Assembly: GCA_013697915.1 (NCBI GenBank)
Contig: JACCVY010000005.1
Coordinates: 1-60,275 of the forward strand
Reading direction: 5' to 3'
Length of the DNA stretch: 60,275 nt
Source: Blastocatellia bacterium
GTDB taxonomy: Bacteria; Acidobacteriota; Blastocatellia; Pyrinomonadales; Pyrinomonadaceae
Position numbers and translations under genes: made by a program. Position 1 is the stretch's first letter; every line of letters starts with the position of its first letter. Of the stretch, positions 7,744 through 16,381 are shown one piece after another. The notes below the pieces were generated by a model, which was not told the origin of the DNA, ran no database searches, and worked only from the letters and a program-made list of their open reading frames with translations.

Positions 7744-8810
7744 GGATTCAACTTGAAGTGCAACTTTGAAAACTAGTGGTTGAAGGGCAAGCTGGGATAG
7801 CGTAAGCGTGCTTTATCAACGACCAAGTCAAAGAAGCACACAAATGAGCTACACACAGCTTACCCGGGGACAAAGATACCAGATAAACATCTTGATGAAA
7901 GCCGGACATAACCAAACTGAGATCGCCTTGTTGGTTGGTTGCCACAAAAGCACGATCTCACGTGAACTGCGCCGCAACCGCGGCCTGAAGGGCTATCGTC
8001 ACCATCAGGCAGATGAACTAGCCTACGACCGGCAGTGCGAAGCCTATCGTTCGCGTATCGCCTGGCAGACTTGGCAACAGGTCGAGCGGCTCTTGCGCCA
8101 GGATTGGAGTCCGGAGCAAATCGCCGGGCGACTGAAGCTGGAGAAACAACCCAGCGTCAGTCATGAATGGATCTATCTTTACGTCTATGCGGACAAGCGG
8201 CGCGGTGGCGCGCTGCATCGGCATTTACGCAGCCAAAAGAAGCAGCGCAAGCGTTATAGCGGGTATATCCGCCGGGGCCAGATACCCAATCGCACCAGCA
8301 TTGATAAGCGTCCCCAGATCGTAGCTAGCAAAGGCCGGTTCGGCGACTGGGAGGCCGATACTATCGTCGGTGCCCGCCATCAAGGTGGCATTCTCAGCGT
8401 CGTTGAGCGCAAATCGAAGCTGACCCGACTGCGCAAGCTGGCCACCAAAGCAGCAGCAGAAATGCGGCAGACAAGTGTAAAACTATTAGGGCCACTCGCC
8501 GCTCGGGTCCATACCATCACGGTAGACAACGGCAAAGAGTTTTGTGAACACGAACAGATCGCCGCGCAGCTGCAAACGCGCATCTACTTCGCCCATCCTT
8601 ATGCCAGCTGGGAACGAGGCTTAAACGAAAACACCAACGCCCTCGTGCGGCAGTACTTTCCCAAGAAATATGAATTCGCCAGGATCACAAACCAAAACTT
8701 GCAACAGGTGGAAGACCTGCTCAATAACCGCCCTCGCAAGACGCTTGGTTATCGGACCCCTAACGAAGTATTTTTCAAACAACGATCTGTTGCACTTCCA
8801 AGTTGAATCC
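7744..8810 (+). mobile_element. IS30-family insertion sequence
   Basis: A 1067-base element bounded by imperfect terminal inverted repeats. The left end is GGATTCAACTTGAAGTGCAAC (7744-7764) and the right end is GTTGCACTTCCAAGTTGAATCC (8789-8810). They are complementary except for one extra base. It carries one transposase gene, whose stop codon lies inside the right repeat. Size and organisation fit IS30. No clear target duplication is seen (GGT on the left, GCG on the right). It interrupts the first codons of a four-helix-bundle gene between pyrR and pyrB. Confidence 0.88.
7844..8806 (+). CDS. IS30-family transposase
   Basis: DDE transposase of about 320 residues. An N-terminal helix-turn-helix is visible in QTEIALLVGCHKSTISREL. 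The catalytic acids are in DWEADTIVGA (first Asp), TVDNGKEF (second Asp) and WERGLNENTNALVRQ (Glu). The C-terminal sequence KTLGYRTPNEVF is characteristic of the family. The chosen ATG at 7844 follows a purine-rich stretch and gives the expected start MSYTQLTRGQRYQI; an upstream in-frame start at 7808 is less likely. The frame is intact, so the element may still be active. Confidence 0.93.
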   Translation: MSYTQLTRGQRYQINILMKAGHNQTEIALLVGCHKSTISRELRRNRGLKGYRHHQADELAYDRQCEAYRSRIAWQTWQQVERLLRQDWSPEQIAGRLKLEKQPSVSHEWIYLYVYADKRRGGALHRHLRSQKKQRKRYSGYIRRGQIPNRTSIDKRPQIVASKGRFGDWEADTIVGARHQGGILSVVERKSKLTRLRKLATKAAAEMRQTSVKLLGPLAARVHTITVDNGKEFCEHEQIAAQLQTRIYFAHPYASWERGLNENTNALVRQYFPKKYEFARITNQNLQQVEDLLNNRPRKTLGYRTPNEVFFKQRSVALPS

Positions 8811-9174
8811 GCGAAGGACAAACTTCGAGAAGCTCCGCGTTTATCGATTGTCAGAAGAATTGGCGGACGAGTTGTGGAAGGTGGTAATGCATTGGGATTA
8901 CTTTGCACGGGATACCGTCGGCAAACAACTGGTACGAGCAGGTGATAGTATTGGTGCAAACATAGCTGAGGGAGCGGGGCGAGGAAGATTCCTGGACAAC
9001 CGGAGGTTTGTACGCATCGCCCGAGGTTCGCTAAACGAAGTTAAGCACCGGTTGCGACGGGCTCATAACCGAAGCCTCTTAACCCCGTCGCAGACTGGTA
9101 CACTCAAGCCCATAATTGAAGAGTTAGCTCCGACGCTCAATGCTTACCTTAACTCGATCGGAGTGAAGAATTAA
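8803..9174 (+). CDS. Four-helix-bundle (S23-like) protein, 5' end replaced by IS30
   Basis: Small alpha-helical protein whose body, NFEKLRVYRLSEELADELW then GDSIGANIAEGAGRG, matches the four-helix-bundle family first found as proteins encoded in 23S rRNA intervening sequences. Function is unknown; members are often associated with other genes as stand-alone ORFs. The current in-frame start is a TTG at 8803 inside the IS30 right inverted repeat, with no good Shine-Dalgarno, so expression may be low. The original ATG with AGGAGG lies at 7733 on the far side of the insertion. The remainder of the frame is undamaged, consistent with a recent insertion. pyrB begins 54 bases after its stop. Confidence 0.75.
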   Translation: MNPRRTNFEKLRVYRLSEELADELWKVVMHWDYFARDTVGKQLVRAGDSIGANIAEGAGRGRFLDNRRFVRIARGSLNEVKHRLRRAHNRSLLTPSQTGTLKPIIEELAPTLNAYLNSIGVKN

Positions 9175-9192
9175 GGAATGGAGAGGTTGCGC

Positions 9193-9228
9193 AACTGACA
9201 ACGGACCACTGGCAACTGACAACCGACC
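9193..9228. repeat. CAACTGACAACGGACC-type intergenic repeat, right copy
   Basis: Two tandem degenerate units, CAACTGACAACGGACCA and CAACTGACAACCGACCA, directly precede the pyrB ATG. They are inverted with respect to the copy at 7645-7675. They leave no room for a Shine-Dalgarno before pyrB. Confidence 0.5.
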
Positions 9229-10185
9229 ATGGTATTTAATCGCAAACACTTGTTAGGCATCCGCGAACTCGAAGCGAGCGAGATAACCCATCTGCTCGAT
9301 ACCGCCGAATCGTTTCGCGATGTCTCAAAGCGGGAAGTGAAAAAGGTTCCCGCGTTGCGCGGGCGTACCGTCATCAACCTCTTTTTCGAATCCTCGACAC
9401 GAACGCGGACCTCATTTGAAATTGCAGCCAAGCGGCTTTCCGCCGACGCCATCAACATCAGTGTTTCAACTTCGAGCGTTAGCAAGGGCGAGACGCTACT
9501 CGACACGGCGCGCAACCTGGAAGCGATGGCGCCCGACTGCATTGTGGTGCGCCATGCGATGTCGGGCGCGCCGCACCATCTGGCAAGAATGGGCAAGGCG
9601 CCGATTGTGAATGCCGGTGACGGCTCGCATGAACATCCCACCCAGGCCTTGTTGGATGCGTTAACGATTCGCGAACACAAAGGGCGCATTGAAGGCTTGA
9701 AAGTTGCGATTATCGGCGATGCGCTGCATTCGCGTGTGGCGCGGTCGAATGTTCACCTGCTCACCAAACTAAACGCTTCAGTCAGTATCGCCGGTCCCGG
9801 CACGCTGGTGCCGGACGAGTTTGCCGGGCTGGTGGACAATGGGTTGCGTGTGGAACGCCGCATTGAGGACGCCATTGAAGGTGCCGACGTCGTGATGATA
9901 CTGCGTATACAACGTGAACGGCAGCAGGAAGCTTTTTTTCCTTCGATGCGCGAATACGCAGTTCACTATGGCTTGCATTTGGACCATCTGAAACGCGCCG
10001 CGCCGGACGCGATTGTCATGCACCCCGGACCGATGAACCGTGGCATCGAGGTATCCTCGGAAATTGCCGACAGCAGCCGCTCGCTGATTCTCGATCAGGT
10101 AACTAACGGCGTGGCAGTGCGCATGGCCGTGCTCTATTTGGTCGCGGGCGGAGCGCACAACGATGGGGAAGAGAAGGGTCACTGA
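9229..10185 (+). CDS. pyrB: Aspartate carbamoyltransferase catalytic subunit
   Basis: Joins carbamoyl phosphate and aspartate in the second step of pyrimidine synthesis. The 318-residue length is normal. The carbamoyl-phosphate signature [12 protein letters not shown] starts near residue 53, the motif [10 protein letters not shown] follows in the middle, and [11 protein letters not shown] is near the C-terminus. No pyrI regulatory chain is adjacent; pyrC follows, as in non-proteobacterial pyr operons where PyrB may associate with a dihydroorotase. No Shine-Dalgarno is present before the ATG, which abuts a low-complexity repeat. Confidence 0.96.
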   Translation: MVFNRKHLLGIRELEASEITHLLDTAESFRDVSKREVKKVPALRGRTVINLFFESSTRTRTSFEIAAKRLSADAINISVSTSSVSKGETLLDTARNLEAMAPDCIVVRHAMSGAPHHLARMGKAPIVNAGDGSHEHPTQALLDALTIREHKGRIEGLKVAIIGDALHSRVARSNVHLLTKLNASVSIAGPGTLVPDEFAGLVDNGLRVERRIEDAIEGADVVMILRIQRERQQEAFFPSMREYAVHYGLHLDHLKRAAPDAIVMHPGPMNRGIEVSSEIADSSRSLILDQVTNGVAVRMAVLYLVAGGAHNDGEEKGH

Positions 10186-10191
10186 GTAAAT

Positions 10192-10330
10192 CAAACTGTT
10201 AGTTTGAGGTCGTGCGCCACGACCAACTTGCATGCGAAGCTGAGGTCGCACGCAAACAAACAGGTTTTGCTACGTAGGAATTCGCAAAACTAAGAATTTG
10301 CTTTACGCACGACCGCAAACTAACAGTTTG
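10192..10330. repeat. Long inverted repeat between pyrB and pyrC
   Basis: Arms of 25 bases at 10192-10216 and 10306-10330 are complementary at 24 positions (CAAACTGTTAGTTTG followed by a variable base and GGTCGTGCG). The 89-base loop contains a small GTCGTG-CGC-CACGAC hairpin at the left arm and further AAAC-rich motifs. The element fills the pyrB-pyrC spacer. It could fold in the transcript and affect pyrC expression, or be a dispersed palindromic repeat. Confidence 0.8.
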
Positions 10331-10344
10331 CTTTACGGAAAAAA

Positions 10345-11676
10345 ATGAAGGTCTTAATCGCAAACGGCTATGTGATCGATCCGGCGCAGGGGATTAATGC
10401 CGGCCGAAATTTGCTGATTGAAGATGGCCACGTTATTGGCCTGCTGGAACGAGGCGAACAACATCCTGAGGGCGCGGAGGTTCTCGATGCAACCGGTCTA
10501 ATCGTAGCTCCTGGTTTCATCGACATGCACACTCACCTGCGCGAGCCCGGCGCGGAGTACAAAGAAACTATTGCCACAGGTGTTGCTGCTGCAGTGGCCG
10601 GTGGTTGGACCAGCGTTTGCTCGATGCCAAATACCGATCCGGTAAACGACAGCGCTGCGGTAACCAGATTTGTTATCGAGCAGGCGCAACACGCGCAACT
10701 TGCAAACGTCTTTCCGGTTGGCGCGCTCACCAAAGGTTCGCAGGGAAAAGAGCTGGCCGAGATGGGCGAGATGAGAAGCGCTGGCATCGTCGCGGTTTCA
10801 GACGACGGCCGGCCGGTAGCGAGTGCCGGCATGATGCGCCGGGCGATGGAGTATGCGCGCGGTTTTGATCTGCCGGTGATCGATCATTGTCAGGATCCAA
10901 CACTGACCGCAGGTGGCGTTATGCACGAAGGGCACTGGTCGTTGCTGCTTGGACTAAAGGGCATGCCGGCGGCGGCCGAAGACGTTCACGTTATTCGCGA
11001 TTGCGTGCTGTCCCAATTGACAGACGCTGCGGTTCACATTGCCCACGTTTCGACACGCGCGTCGCTCGAGGCGGTCCGCCGCGCAAAAGATGCAGGTTTA
11101 CACGTGACTTGCGAAGTTGCACCGCATCACTGGTCGCTGATGGATGAAGCGGTCGCCGAATTTGATACGAATATGAAGATGAGCCCGCCGCTGCGCAGTC
11201 GTAACCATGTTGAGGCGTTGCGGGCAGGGTTGCAGGACGGAACGATCGACGCAATAGCGACCGATCATGCGCCGCATCACGCCGACGAGAAGGCGCTGGA
11301 GTTTGATGAAGCGCCGTTTGGAATCACTGGATTGGAAACAGCCATTGGGCTGGCATTCGATCTGGTGCAGCAAGGCGTCATAGATCTGGAGCGGCTGGTC
11401 ACATTGTGCTCGACAAACCCGGCGCGAATTTTTGGACTACAGGATCGCGGCAAACTGACGGCAGGCGCGCACGCGGATATCACGATTCTCGATCCCACCT
11501 GCGAATGGATCTTTGACGTGAGCGCGTCAAAATCCAAGAGTCGTAACACTCCATTTAATGGGCGCAAAATGGCCGGCGCCGCGGTTGCAACCATCGTCGG
11601 TGGCCGCGTGGTCTACCTCAATCCGAATTACACTCGGATCACTGAGACGAAGCAGCGCCCCGCGTCGGCCAAGTAG
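10345..11676 (+). CDS. pyrC: Dihydroorotase
   Basis: Class I zinc amidohydrolase of 443 residues that cyclises carbamoyl aspartate to dihydroorotate. The metal-binding motif [10 protein letters not shown] begins at residue 60, the DHCQD and AHVSTR segments contribute further His ligands, and the catalytic Asp is in ATDHAPHH. The C-terminal [14 protein letters not shown] is typical. It lies 160 bases after pyrB with a long inverted repeat between them. Confidence 0.96.
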   Translation: MKVLIANGYVIDPAQGINAGRNLLIEDGHVIGLLERGEQHPEGAEVLDATGLIVAPGFIDMHTHLREPGAEYKETIATGVAAAVAGGWTSVCSMPNTDPVNDSAAVTRFVIEQAQHAQLANVFPVGALTKGSQGKELAEMGEMRSAGIVAVSDDGRPVASAGMMRRAMEYARGFDLPVIDHCQDPTLTAGGVMHEGHWSLLLGLKGMPAAAEDVHVIRDCVLSQLTDAAVHIAHVSTRASLEAVRRAKDAGLHVTCEVAPHHWSLMDEAVAEFDTNMKMSPPLRSRNHVEALRAGLQDGTIDAIATDHAPHHADEKALEFDEAPFGITGLETAIGLAFDLVQQGVIDLERLVTLCSTNPARIFGLQDRGKLTAGAHADITILDPTCEWIFDVSASKSKSRNTPFNGRKMAGAAVATIVGGRVVYLNPNYTRITETKQRPASAK

Positions 11677-11703
11677 CGCCTTTGAATTAAGACCAGATGA
11701 ATA

Positions 11704-12033
11704 GATTTTCCATTCATCATTTTTCATTTCTCATTTTTCATTTCGGAGTTCAATCCGGAAGTACGGATGAAGTTTGGAATGAAGTCAGTGCCACCACGCA
11801 GTAGCGGGTGGGTTGATACGCTAGCACCCAAGCCTTCGCGTTGGTATTGAGCTCAATGCCACCCAGCTTGAATAATGACGTGGGTCGCGATCTTGACGCC
11901 GCCGTATCGACCCACCCGCTACCGCGTGGTGGTACTGACCTCATCGGGACCGCTTCATGAGTGACTTTCCCGGCTTGAGATAGCAAACAACGAAAATGAA
12001 AAATGGGAAGTGGCAAATGAGAAATGGAAAATC
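11704..12033. repeat. Nested inverted-repeat element
   Basis: Outer arms of degenerate CATTTTTC/GAAAAATG units occupy about 11704-11745 and 11992-12033. Inside are 36-base arms at 11784-11819 and 11904-11939, complementary at 33 of 36 positions around the core AGCGGGTGGGT. A related single arm recurs at 15902-15933. There is no coding content. It separates the convergent pyrC and glycine-zipper genes and looks like a dispersed palindromic repeat or MITE-like element. Confidence 0.75.
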
Positions 12034-12085
12034 TGTTTTTCGCTTTCTACTCACCTAGCTTGATCGTCAATAACAGCGAAAACAG

Positions 12086-12125
12086 AAAACCCGCCGCGCT
12101 CTCCCCTTCGCGACGGGTTTTCGTT
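12086..12125. terminator. Bidirectional terminator hairpin
   Basis: AAAACCCG (12086-12093) pairs with CGGGTTTT (12114-12121), followed by CGTTTT. On the other strand the stem is followed by a T-rich tract. Its position between the convergent pyrC and glycine-zipper genes suits a shared terminator. Confidence 0.65.
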
Positions 12126-12170
12126 TTGGCCGTCTACTTACGTTATTACCGGGACGACCGATTTGTTGGA

Positions 12171-12204
12171 AGCCCGCCCGCGCTCTCCCCTTCGCTGGCG
12201 GGCT
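12171..12204. terminator. Second hairpin with the same loop sequence
   Basis: AGCCCGCC (12171-12178) pairs with GGCGGGCT (12197-12204). The loop shares GCGCTCTCCCCTTCGC with the hairpin at 12086-12121. There is no strong T-run on either side, so it is a structural repeat and a weaker terminator candidate. Confidence 0.4.
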
Positions 12205-12273
12205 CCTTCAACATCGACGACCACAAGGGCCGCCGATTCTGTAACGCAAACTTTTTGTTTGCGACTTGAAAAA

Positions 12274-13011
12274 CTAACGCACGTTCGCAGCCGGTAGCGA
12301 CAGGGTCTGGTTCAGCACTACGCCAAACTCAGTTCCGGACTTAACCACTGCTTCATTTCCTTTTGAGAAGACAGCGCCCGCCGTACCCAAACCACCGCCG
12401 ACGATGGCGCCAATGCCCGCGCCCTTACCGCCGCCGGCAATCGCGCCAATAAGAGCGCCGGCCGCCGCGCCACCACCGATGAACACAACGTTGCGCTTCA
12501 TCGCCGAACGTCCCGACACCTCACCTTCGTTGTCCGCCGTAACGTTATTTGCCGTGACATCCGTCAGGTCACCGTTGATTGCACGCGCAATTCCGGTCGG
12601 CAGCCGCAGGGAAACAAAATGAACGCCGATCGTTCCTGCTCTGCTCTTGCGCGATGCGCGGGTAACAGTCACTACTCGACCGATGATCTCGCTGCCCGCG
12701 GGAATCACTTCAATGCCCCCGGCGTAAACTGGAACCACCGTCGTCGTCGTGAACTGATCGCCAACTCGCGCAGTCTCGGAAGTTATTGTTTGGTTCATGC
12801 GCACGCGTATCACCTGACCAGTATTGACGTTGTAATAAGCTATCTGCGGAGCCGGCGCAGTGGTGCGCACAACAGTGCGCGTGTGGCGGCGCAAGCGCGG
12901 CCGCCGTTTGGTTTGGGCCATAGCCGGCACAACGGTCGACGCAATCAGCGCCACCAAAATTAAAAGGCTGGTGAAATTCCTGGAAACTCGATTAGTCAAA
13001 TTCGCTTTCAT
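12274..13011 (-). CDS. Exported glycine-zipper protein
   Basis: Predicted 245-residue exported protein. The chosen ATG gives a clear signal peptide (Lys/Arg n-region, hydrophobic stretch LLILVALIAS, cleavage near AMAQ). A basic Arg-rich segment follows. A beta-rich domain with VIRVRMNQTITSETARVGD, at about residues 65-165, resembles a small outer-surface or lipoprotein-like fold. A glycine-zipper stretch (AAAGALIGAIAGGGKGAGIG) then probably inserts in a membrane. A longer in-frame start at 13161 lacks signal-peptide character. Specific function unknown. It lies alone, convergent with pyrC. Confidence 0.7.
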   Translation of the reverse strand: MKANLTNRVSRNFTSLLILVALIASTVVPAMAQTKRRPRLRRHTRTVVRTTAPAPQIAYYNVNTGQVIRVRMNQTITSETARVGDQFTTTTVVPVYAGGIEVIPAGSEIIGRVVTVTRASRKSRAGTIGVHFVSLRLPTGIARAINGDLTDVTANNVTADNEGEVSGRSAMKRNVVFIGGGAAAGALIGAIAGGGKGAGIGAIVGGGLGTAGAVFSKGNEAVVKSGTEFGVVLNQTLSLPAANVR

Positions 13012-13362
13012 TATGAATCCTTCCACTAGTTCGCATCCGTCAGTACCAAGCTTCAGCGCGCCGTCTAGATCCATTGTCGGAGTGTTACGACGCGCTGCGG
13101 AGTTACTTGAGCAATGACCGTGCCATCTGGTCTCTGCCGACGATGGACGCTCGAACCCCAACTATTTGTAGGTTTAGATAAGGCGCTTTGTTCCAGGCGA
13201 AAACTGATTGAGAATAGATAGACGATGTGCGATGCGCGCGCGCCGTTGTGCACTATTTGGAATAGATTAAAAGTAATGCGAACCGCTTACATGTTGAGCG
13301 CATCCGGGGGTTGCGGACGAAGGCCTGTCGCCGCATAAACTGAGGAAAGGGAAGGTACTCTA
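13012..13362. other. Divergent intergenic region
   Basis: This 351-base gap separates the divergent glycine-zipper and alpha/beta hydrolase genes. No coding signal, repeat or clear promoter pair was seen beyond a GGAAGGT ribosome-binding site for the hydrolase near 13350. Confidence 0.4.
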
Positions 13363-14286
13363 ATGAAAATGATCATCCGTACGCTGTGCAGCGCCATCGC
13401 AATTCTCGTTCTTACGCTAACAACTTACAACGCCGTTCAGGCGCAGAAGCGGATTGAAGATCGCTTCGCAAATGTCAACGGGGTCAGGCTTCACTATTTG
13501 TTCGCCGGCAAGGGCGATCCGGTGATCCTAATGCACGGTTACGCAGAAACCAATCACATGTGGCGGCCGCTGATACCGGAACTTGCGAAGACGCATACGG
13601 TGATCGCGCCGGACCTGCGCGGCTTTGGTCAGTCTGCAAAACCGAGTGGCGGTTACACAAAGAAGGCAATGGCGCAGGACATTCACGCTCTCGCGGTGTC
13701 GCTCGGATATCGGCGCGCGACGATCGTCGGTCACGACATCGGCTTGATGGTTGCTTACGCTTACGCCGCGCAGTATCCGAACGAAGTCGAACGCATTGTC
13801 TTGATGGATGCTTTTCTTCCGGGAGTTGGCGATTGGAGAAGCGTCCGGCTCTTAAGAGACCTGTGGCACTTTCACTTTTATGGCGAGACCCCACTGAAGC
13901 TGGTGATGGGAAGAGAACGTATTTACCTTGAACACTTCTGGAATGATTTCGCTGCCGATCCAAAGCATTCGCTTTCTGAAGCAGACCGCAGCTTCTACGC
14001 CGCGAGCTACGCGCAACCCGGCGCCATGCGTGCCGGCTTCGAGGTGTTTCATGCCTTTGAGCAAGATGCGAAAGACTTCGCGGAATTCGCGCAAACCAAA
14101 CTCACCATGCCCATGCTGGTGCTTACAGGCGAGAAGGCATCAGGCAATGCTTTGATTGAACAAGCGCGCCTCGTCGACACTGATGTCCATGGCGTCGTCA
14201 TGAAAGGATCAGGACACTGGCTGATGGAAGAAGCGCCACGCCAGGTTATTCCGCAGCTCGTTGCGTTCATTAACAACCCCCGCTGA
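13363..14286 (+). CDS. Exported alpha/beta hydrolase, epoxide-hydrolase-like
   Basis: Protein of 307 residues with a signal peptide (hydrophobic IAILVLTLTT, cleavage near VQAQ). The oxyanion motif HGYAE and the nucleophile elbow GHDIG (Asp nucleophile) place it with epoxide hydrolases and haloacid or haloalkane dehalogenases rather than Ser esterases. The catalytic His is in GSGHWLMEEAP. The substrate is unknown, and the lid tyrosines of epoxide hydrolases cannot be confirmed by eye. GGAAGGT precedes the ATG. It stands alone between a divergent and a same-strand gene. Confidence 0.8.
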   Translation: MKMIIRTLCSAIAILVLTLTTYNAVQAQKRIEDRFANVNGVRLHYLFAGKGDPVILMHGYAETNHMWRPLIPELAKTHTVIAPDLRGFGQSAKPSGGYTKKAMAQDIHALAVSLGYRRATIVGHDIGLMVAYAYAAQYPNEVERIVLMDAFLPGVGDWRSVRLLRDLWHFHFYGETPLKLVMGRERIYLEHFWNDFAADPKHSLSEADRSFYAASYAQPGAMRAGFEVFHAFEQDAKDFAEFAQTKLTMPMLVLTGEKASGNALIEQARLVDTDVHGVVMKGSGHWLMEEAPRQVIPQLVAFINNPR

Positions 14287-14400
14287 CCGCCATCACGGCA
14301 TGTTTAGATCCATGCGCAATCTTCGTCCGCGACGATACTTGGCCCTTTAGTTGCTTTTGGCTTTTTGAATTTTCGCAGAAATGGGAGCTTAAGCTGAGCT

Positions 14401-14961
14401 ATGAATAGTAAAAAGACTGCAATCTCCAAATCTCATGGGCTAGGCACGCCAGGCTTAAAGGGTGGATCTGTCGGCCAGCTTACTCAGCGAAATGTTGAGG
14501 CCGTTCTCAAGCTGGAGGAGGCCGCGAAAGATCAACGCACGAGATCAGAACTGGTTGCCGAAGAAATCGCGAACTTCTGCGGCAGCATAAGATTTGTTTG
14601 GGTTCACGTTATCTGGTTCAGTGGCTGGGTTTTCATTAACCTCGTACCGGGAATAAAACACATCGATCCTTTTCCCTTTACTTTCCTAACGCTGGTCGTT
14701 TCACTTGAGGCGATCTTCCTTTCTACCTTTATTCTGATCAGCCAGAATCACGACACCCAAATTAGTGAACGTCGAAATCATCTTGACCTGCAGATTAACC
14801 TGCTCAGCGAACAGGAAAATACGAAGATGATCCAAATGCTACAGGCGATCGCGGACAAAGTCGGCGTCGACCTGAGCCATGACTCTGACCTGGAACAACT
14901 GCGCCAGGAAACGCAACCGGAGAAGCTGGCAGAGCAAATCGAGCGACGTGAGGATAAGTAA
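14401..14961 (+). CDS. DUF1003 membrane protein
   Basis: Protein of 186 residues with a hydrophilic N-terminus and two adjacent transmembrane helices, around IRFVWVHVIWFSGWVFINL and FPFTFLTLVVSLEAIFLSTF. A conserved segment SQNHDTQISERRNHLDLQI and a helical C-terminal tail follow. This order is diagnostic of the DUF1003 family, which has no established function. It is probably transcribed alone; the 97-base gap after it is followed by a convergent gene. Confidence 0.85.
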   Translation: MNSKKTAISKSHGLGTPGLKGGSVGQLTQRNVEAVLKLEEAAKDQRTRSELVAEEIANFCGSIRFVWVHVIWFSGWVFINLVPGIKHIDPFPFTFLTLVVSLEAIFLSTFILISQNHDTQISERRNHLDLQINLLSEQENTKMIQMLQAIADKVGVDLSHDSDLEQLRQETQPEKLAEQIERREDK

Positions 14962-15058
14962 TCTTGGAATACATTATCTCAATCTTGCCCTGCTGGCTGT
15001 TCTTATCTATTCACGATTTCCGGCATTTAAGGCAACGGAACGCGATGAGCGTGTCAAG

Positions 15059-15805
15059 CTAGGGTTTCGTGATCTTGAGGCCAGTTACGATGGCGTCGGT
15101 GTTGTGTGCGAAGCGGATGCCGTACACGCCGTCAGTTGACTTGAGTTTACCTGAAGTGACGAGAGCGGACTTGTCATAGCTGGCGACGACTTTGTTGTTG
15201 ATGGCGCACTCAATCTTGTCACGTCTCACCGACATCGCAATCTCCTGGGTTACCGGTTGGCCCACGCCGGCCGCCTTGTTCACCGCCGGATCCGCAGCGC
15301 CACGCGGTCCATTCATTTGAAATGGCGCGGGTCCGAAACCGCGCACGATGAAGTTGCCGTTTCCATAAGCCGCACAGTACAGGTAACTCTGCTTGTCCGT
15401 TCCCAAATCATTACCTGCAATTACTATCCCGTAAGGATGTGGATGGCTGTTGATGCTCATGTACTTAAATTCCTTGAAGGTCGCTCGTACGGTGTAGTCT
15501 CCGGACGCTTTGTTTTTCGGATTCCAATACGTCACTGCCGGACCGGTGGTGACGTGCAAGGCTTTGCCCTCTTTGACTAGCTTCGCGCTATTGAGGGTCA
15601 TCCCGGCTGCTTGTTCTTTGGCGTCGATCTTTCCAGTCCAGCCCTTAACCGAAACTCCCCCACCGGCGACTGCGAGGGAGCCTTCCATCTGACCAGCGGT
15701 CTGACCGGCCGGTTGTCCACCCGGCTGACCACTTTGCGAGAAGCTCGCGGTTGCTACGAATATGAGAGCAAGAAGCGCAAGCGGGAAAAGGAAAGTGCGT
15801 CGCAT
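15059..15805 (-). CDS. Exported LamG/DUF1080-like hypothetical protein
   Basis: Predicted 248-residue secreted protein with a signal peptide (LALLALIFVATASF, cleavage near SQS). A short Gly/Gln/Pro-rich linker with tandem GGQPAGQ-like units at residues 25-40 follows. The rest reads as a beta-sandwich: DYTVRATFKEF, HPYGIVIAGNDL, YGNGNFIVRGFG, VYGIRFAHNTDAIVTGLK. This layout resembles the carbohydrate-binding concanavalin-like domains seen in DUF1080-type proteins, but no catalytic site is recognisable. Function unknown. Confidence 0.6.
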   Translation of the reverse strand: MRRTFLFPLALLALIFVATASFSQSGQPGGQPAGQTAGQMEGSLAVAGGGVSVKGWTGKIDAKEQAAGMTLNSAKLVKEGKALHVTTGPAVTYWNPKNKASGDYTVRATFKEFKYMSINSHPHPYGIVIAGNDLGTDKQSYLYCAAYGNGNFIVRGFGPAPFQMNGPRGAADPAVNKAAGVGQPVTQEIAMSVRRDKIECAINNKVVASYDKSALVTSGKLKSTDGVYGIRFAHNTDAIVTGLKITKP

Positions 15806-15901
15806 GTTTTAGGGTTCCTCCTGAGTGATGTTTTCTGATGGGGGGATGATAGCTCTCATGGTCGATAGTGCGCCATCAAACTCAACGTGCCAACTGATGG
15901 G

Positions 15902-15933
15902 GTCAGTGCTAACCCGTGGTAGCGGGTGGGTCG
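15902..15933. repeat. Solo copy of the AGCGGGTGGGT repeat
   Basis: GTCAGTGCTAACCCGTGGTAGCGGGTGGGTCG matches the 36-base inner arm of the element at 11784-11819 over most of its length, but no complementary arm is nearby. Confidence 0.6.
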
Positions 15934-16093
15934 CCGTGTATGAGTCAAGTATGTTATCGCGCTCGAAAGGCTAAACTAAAGTCAGCAGTTCGCGACGGGA
16001 CACAAATCCACAAATGTCGTTGAAATAGCCCGTGCATGAGGAGTAGATAAAGGCTCGCTCAGAAGCCCTTTCCCGCAGGTGAAGGAGGATCCG

Positions 16094-16381
16094 ATGAAAA
16101 AAACTATCAGCCTCCTATTTGGAACAGGAATGACATTGCTGATCCTTTGGGCTACGGTCTTTGGCGTGCGTACATTGAAGCCGAAGAATGTGCCCGACGA
16201 CTCGAAGTACAGAGTTTTTTGTGCCAATAACAAGCTGGAGGTAGAGCAACGCACTCTCAAACAGGAAAAGAATGCACGCGGCTCGAACGTCTGTCAGTTA
16301 GCTGAATTCGACTATCTCTCGGATGCCGATAAGTACGCGGAGAATCACGGCGGCAAAGGCTCAGACTGCAAATGCGATTAG
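16094..16381 (+). CDS. Small exported Cys-containing protein
   Basis: Protein of 95 residues. A strong Shine-Dalgarno (GAAGGAGG) stands before ATG 16094, giving MKKTISLLFGTGMTLLILW, a signal-anchor-like hydrophobic segment. The remaining mature part carries cysteines in FCANNK, NVCQLAEF and the C-terminal CKCD, with conserved-looking aromatic and acidic positions (FDYLSDADKYAE). No family recognised. The following 287 bases (16382-16668) hold no supported gene. Confidence 0.6.
   Translation: MKKTISLLFGTGMTLLILWATVFGVRTLKPKNVPDDSKYRVFCANNKLEVEQRTLKQEKNARGSNVCQLAEFDYLSDADKYAENHGGKGSDCKCD

Noticed and set aside
7600-9228. PyrR-type attenuator upstream of pyrB
   Set aside because: No conserved PyrR-binding hairpin was found; the terminator at 7606-7631 belongs to pyrR.
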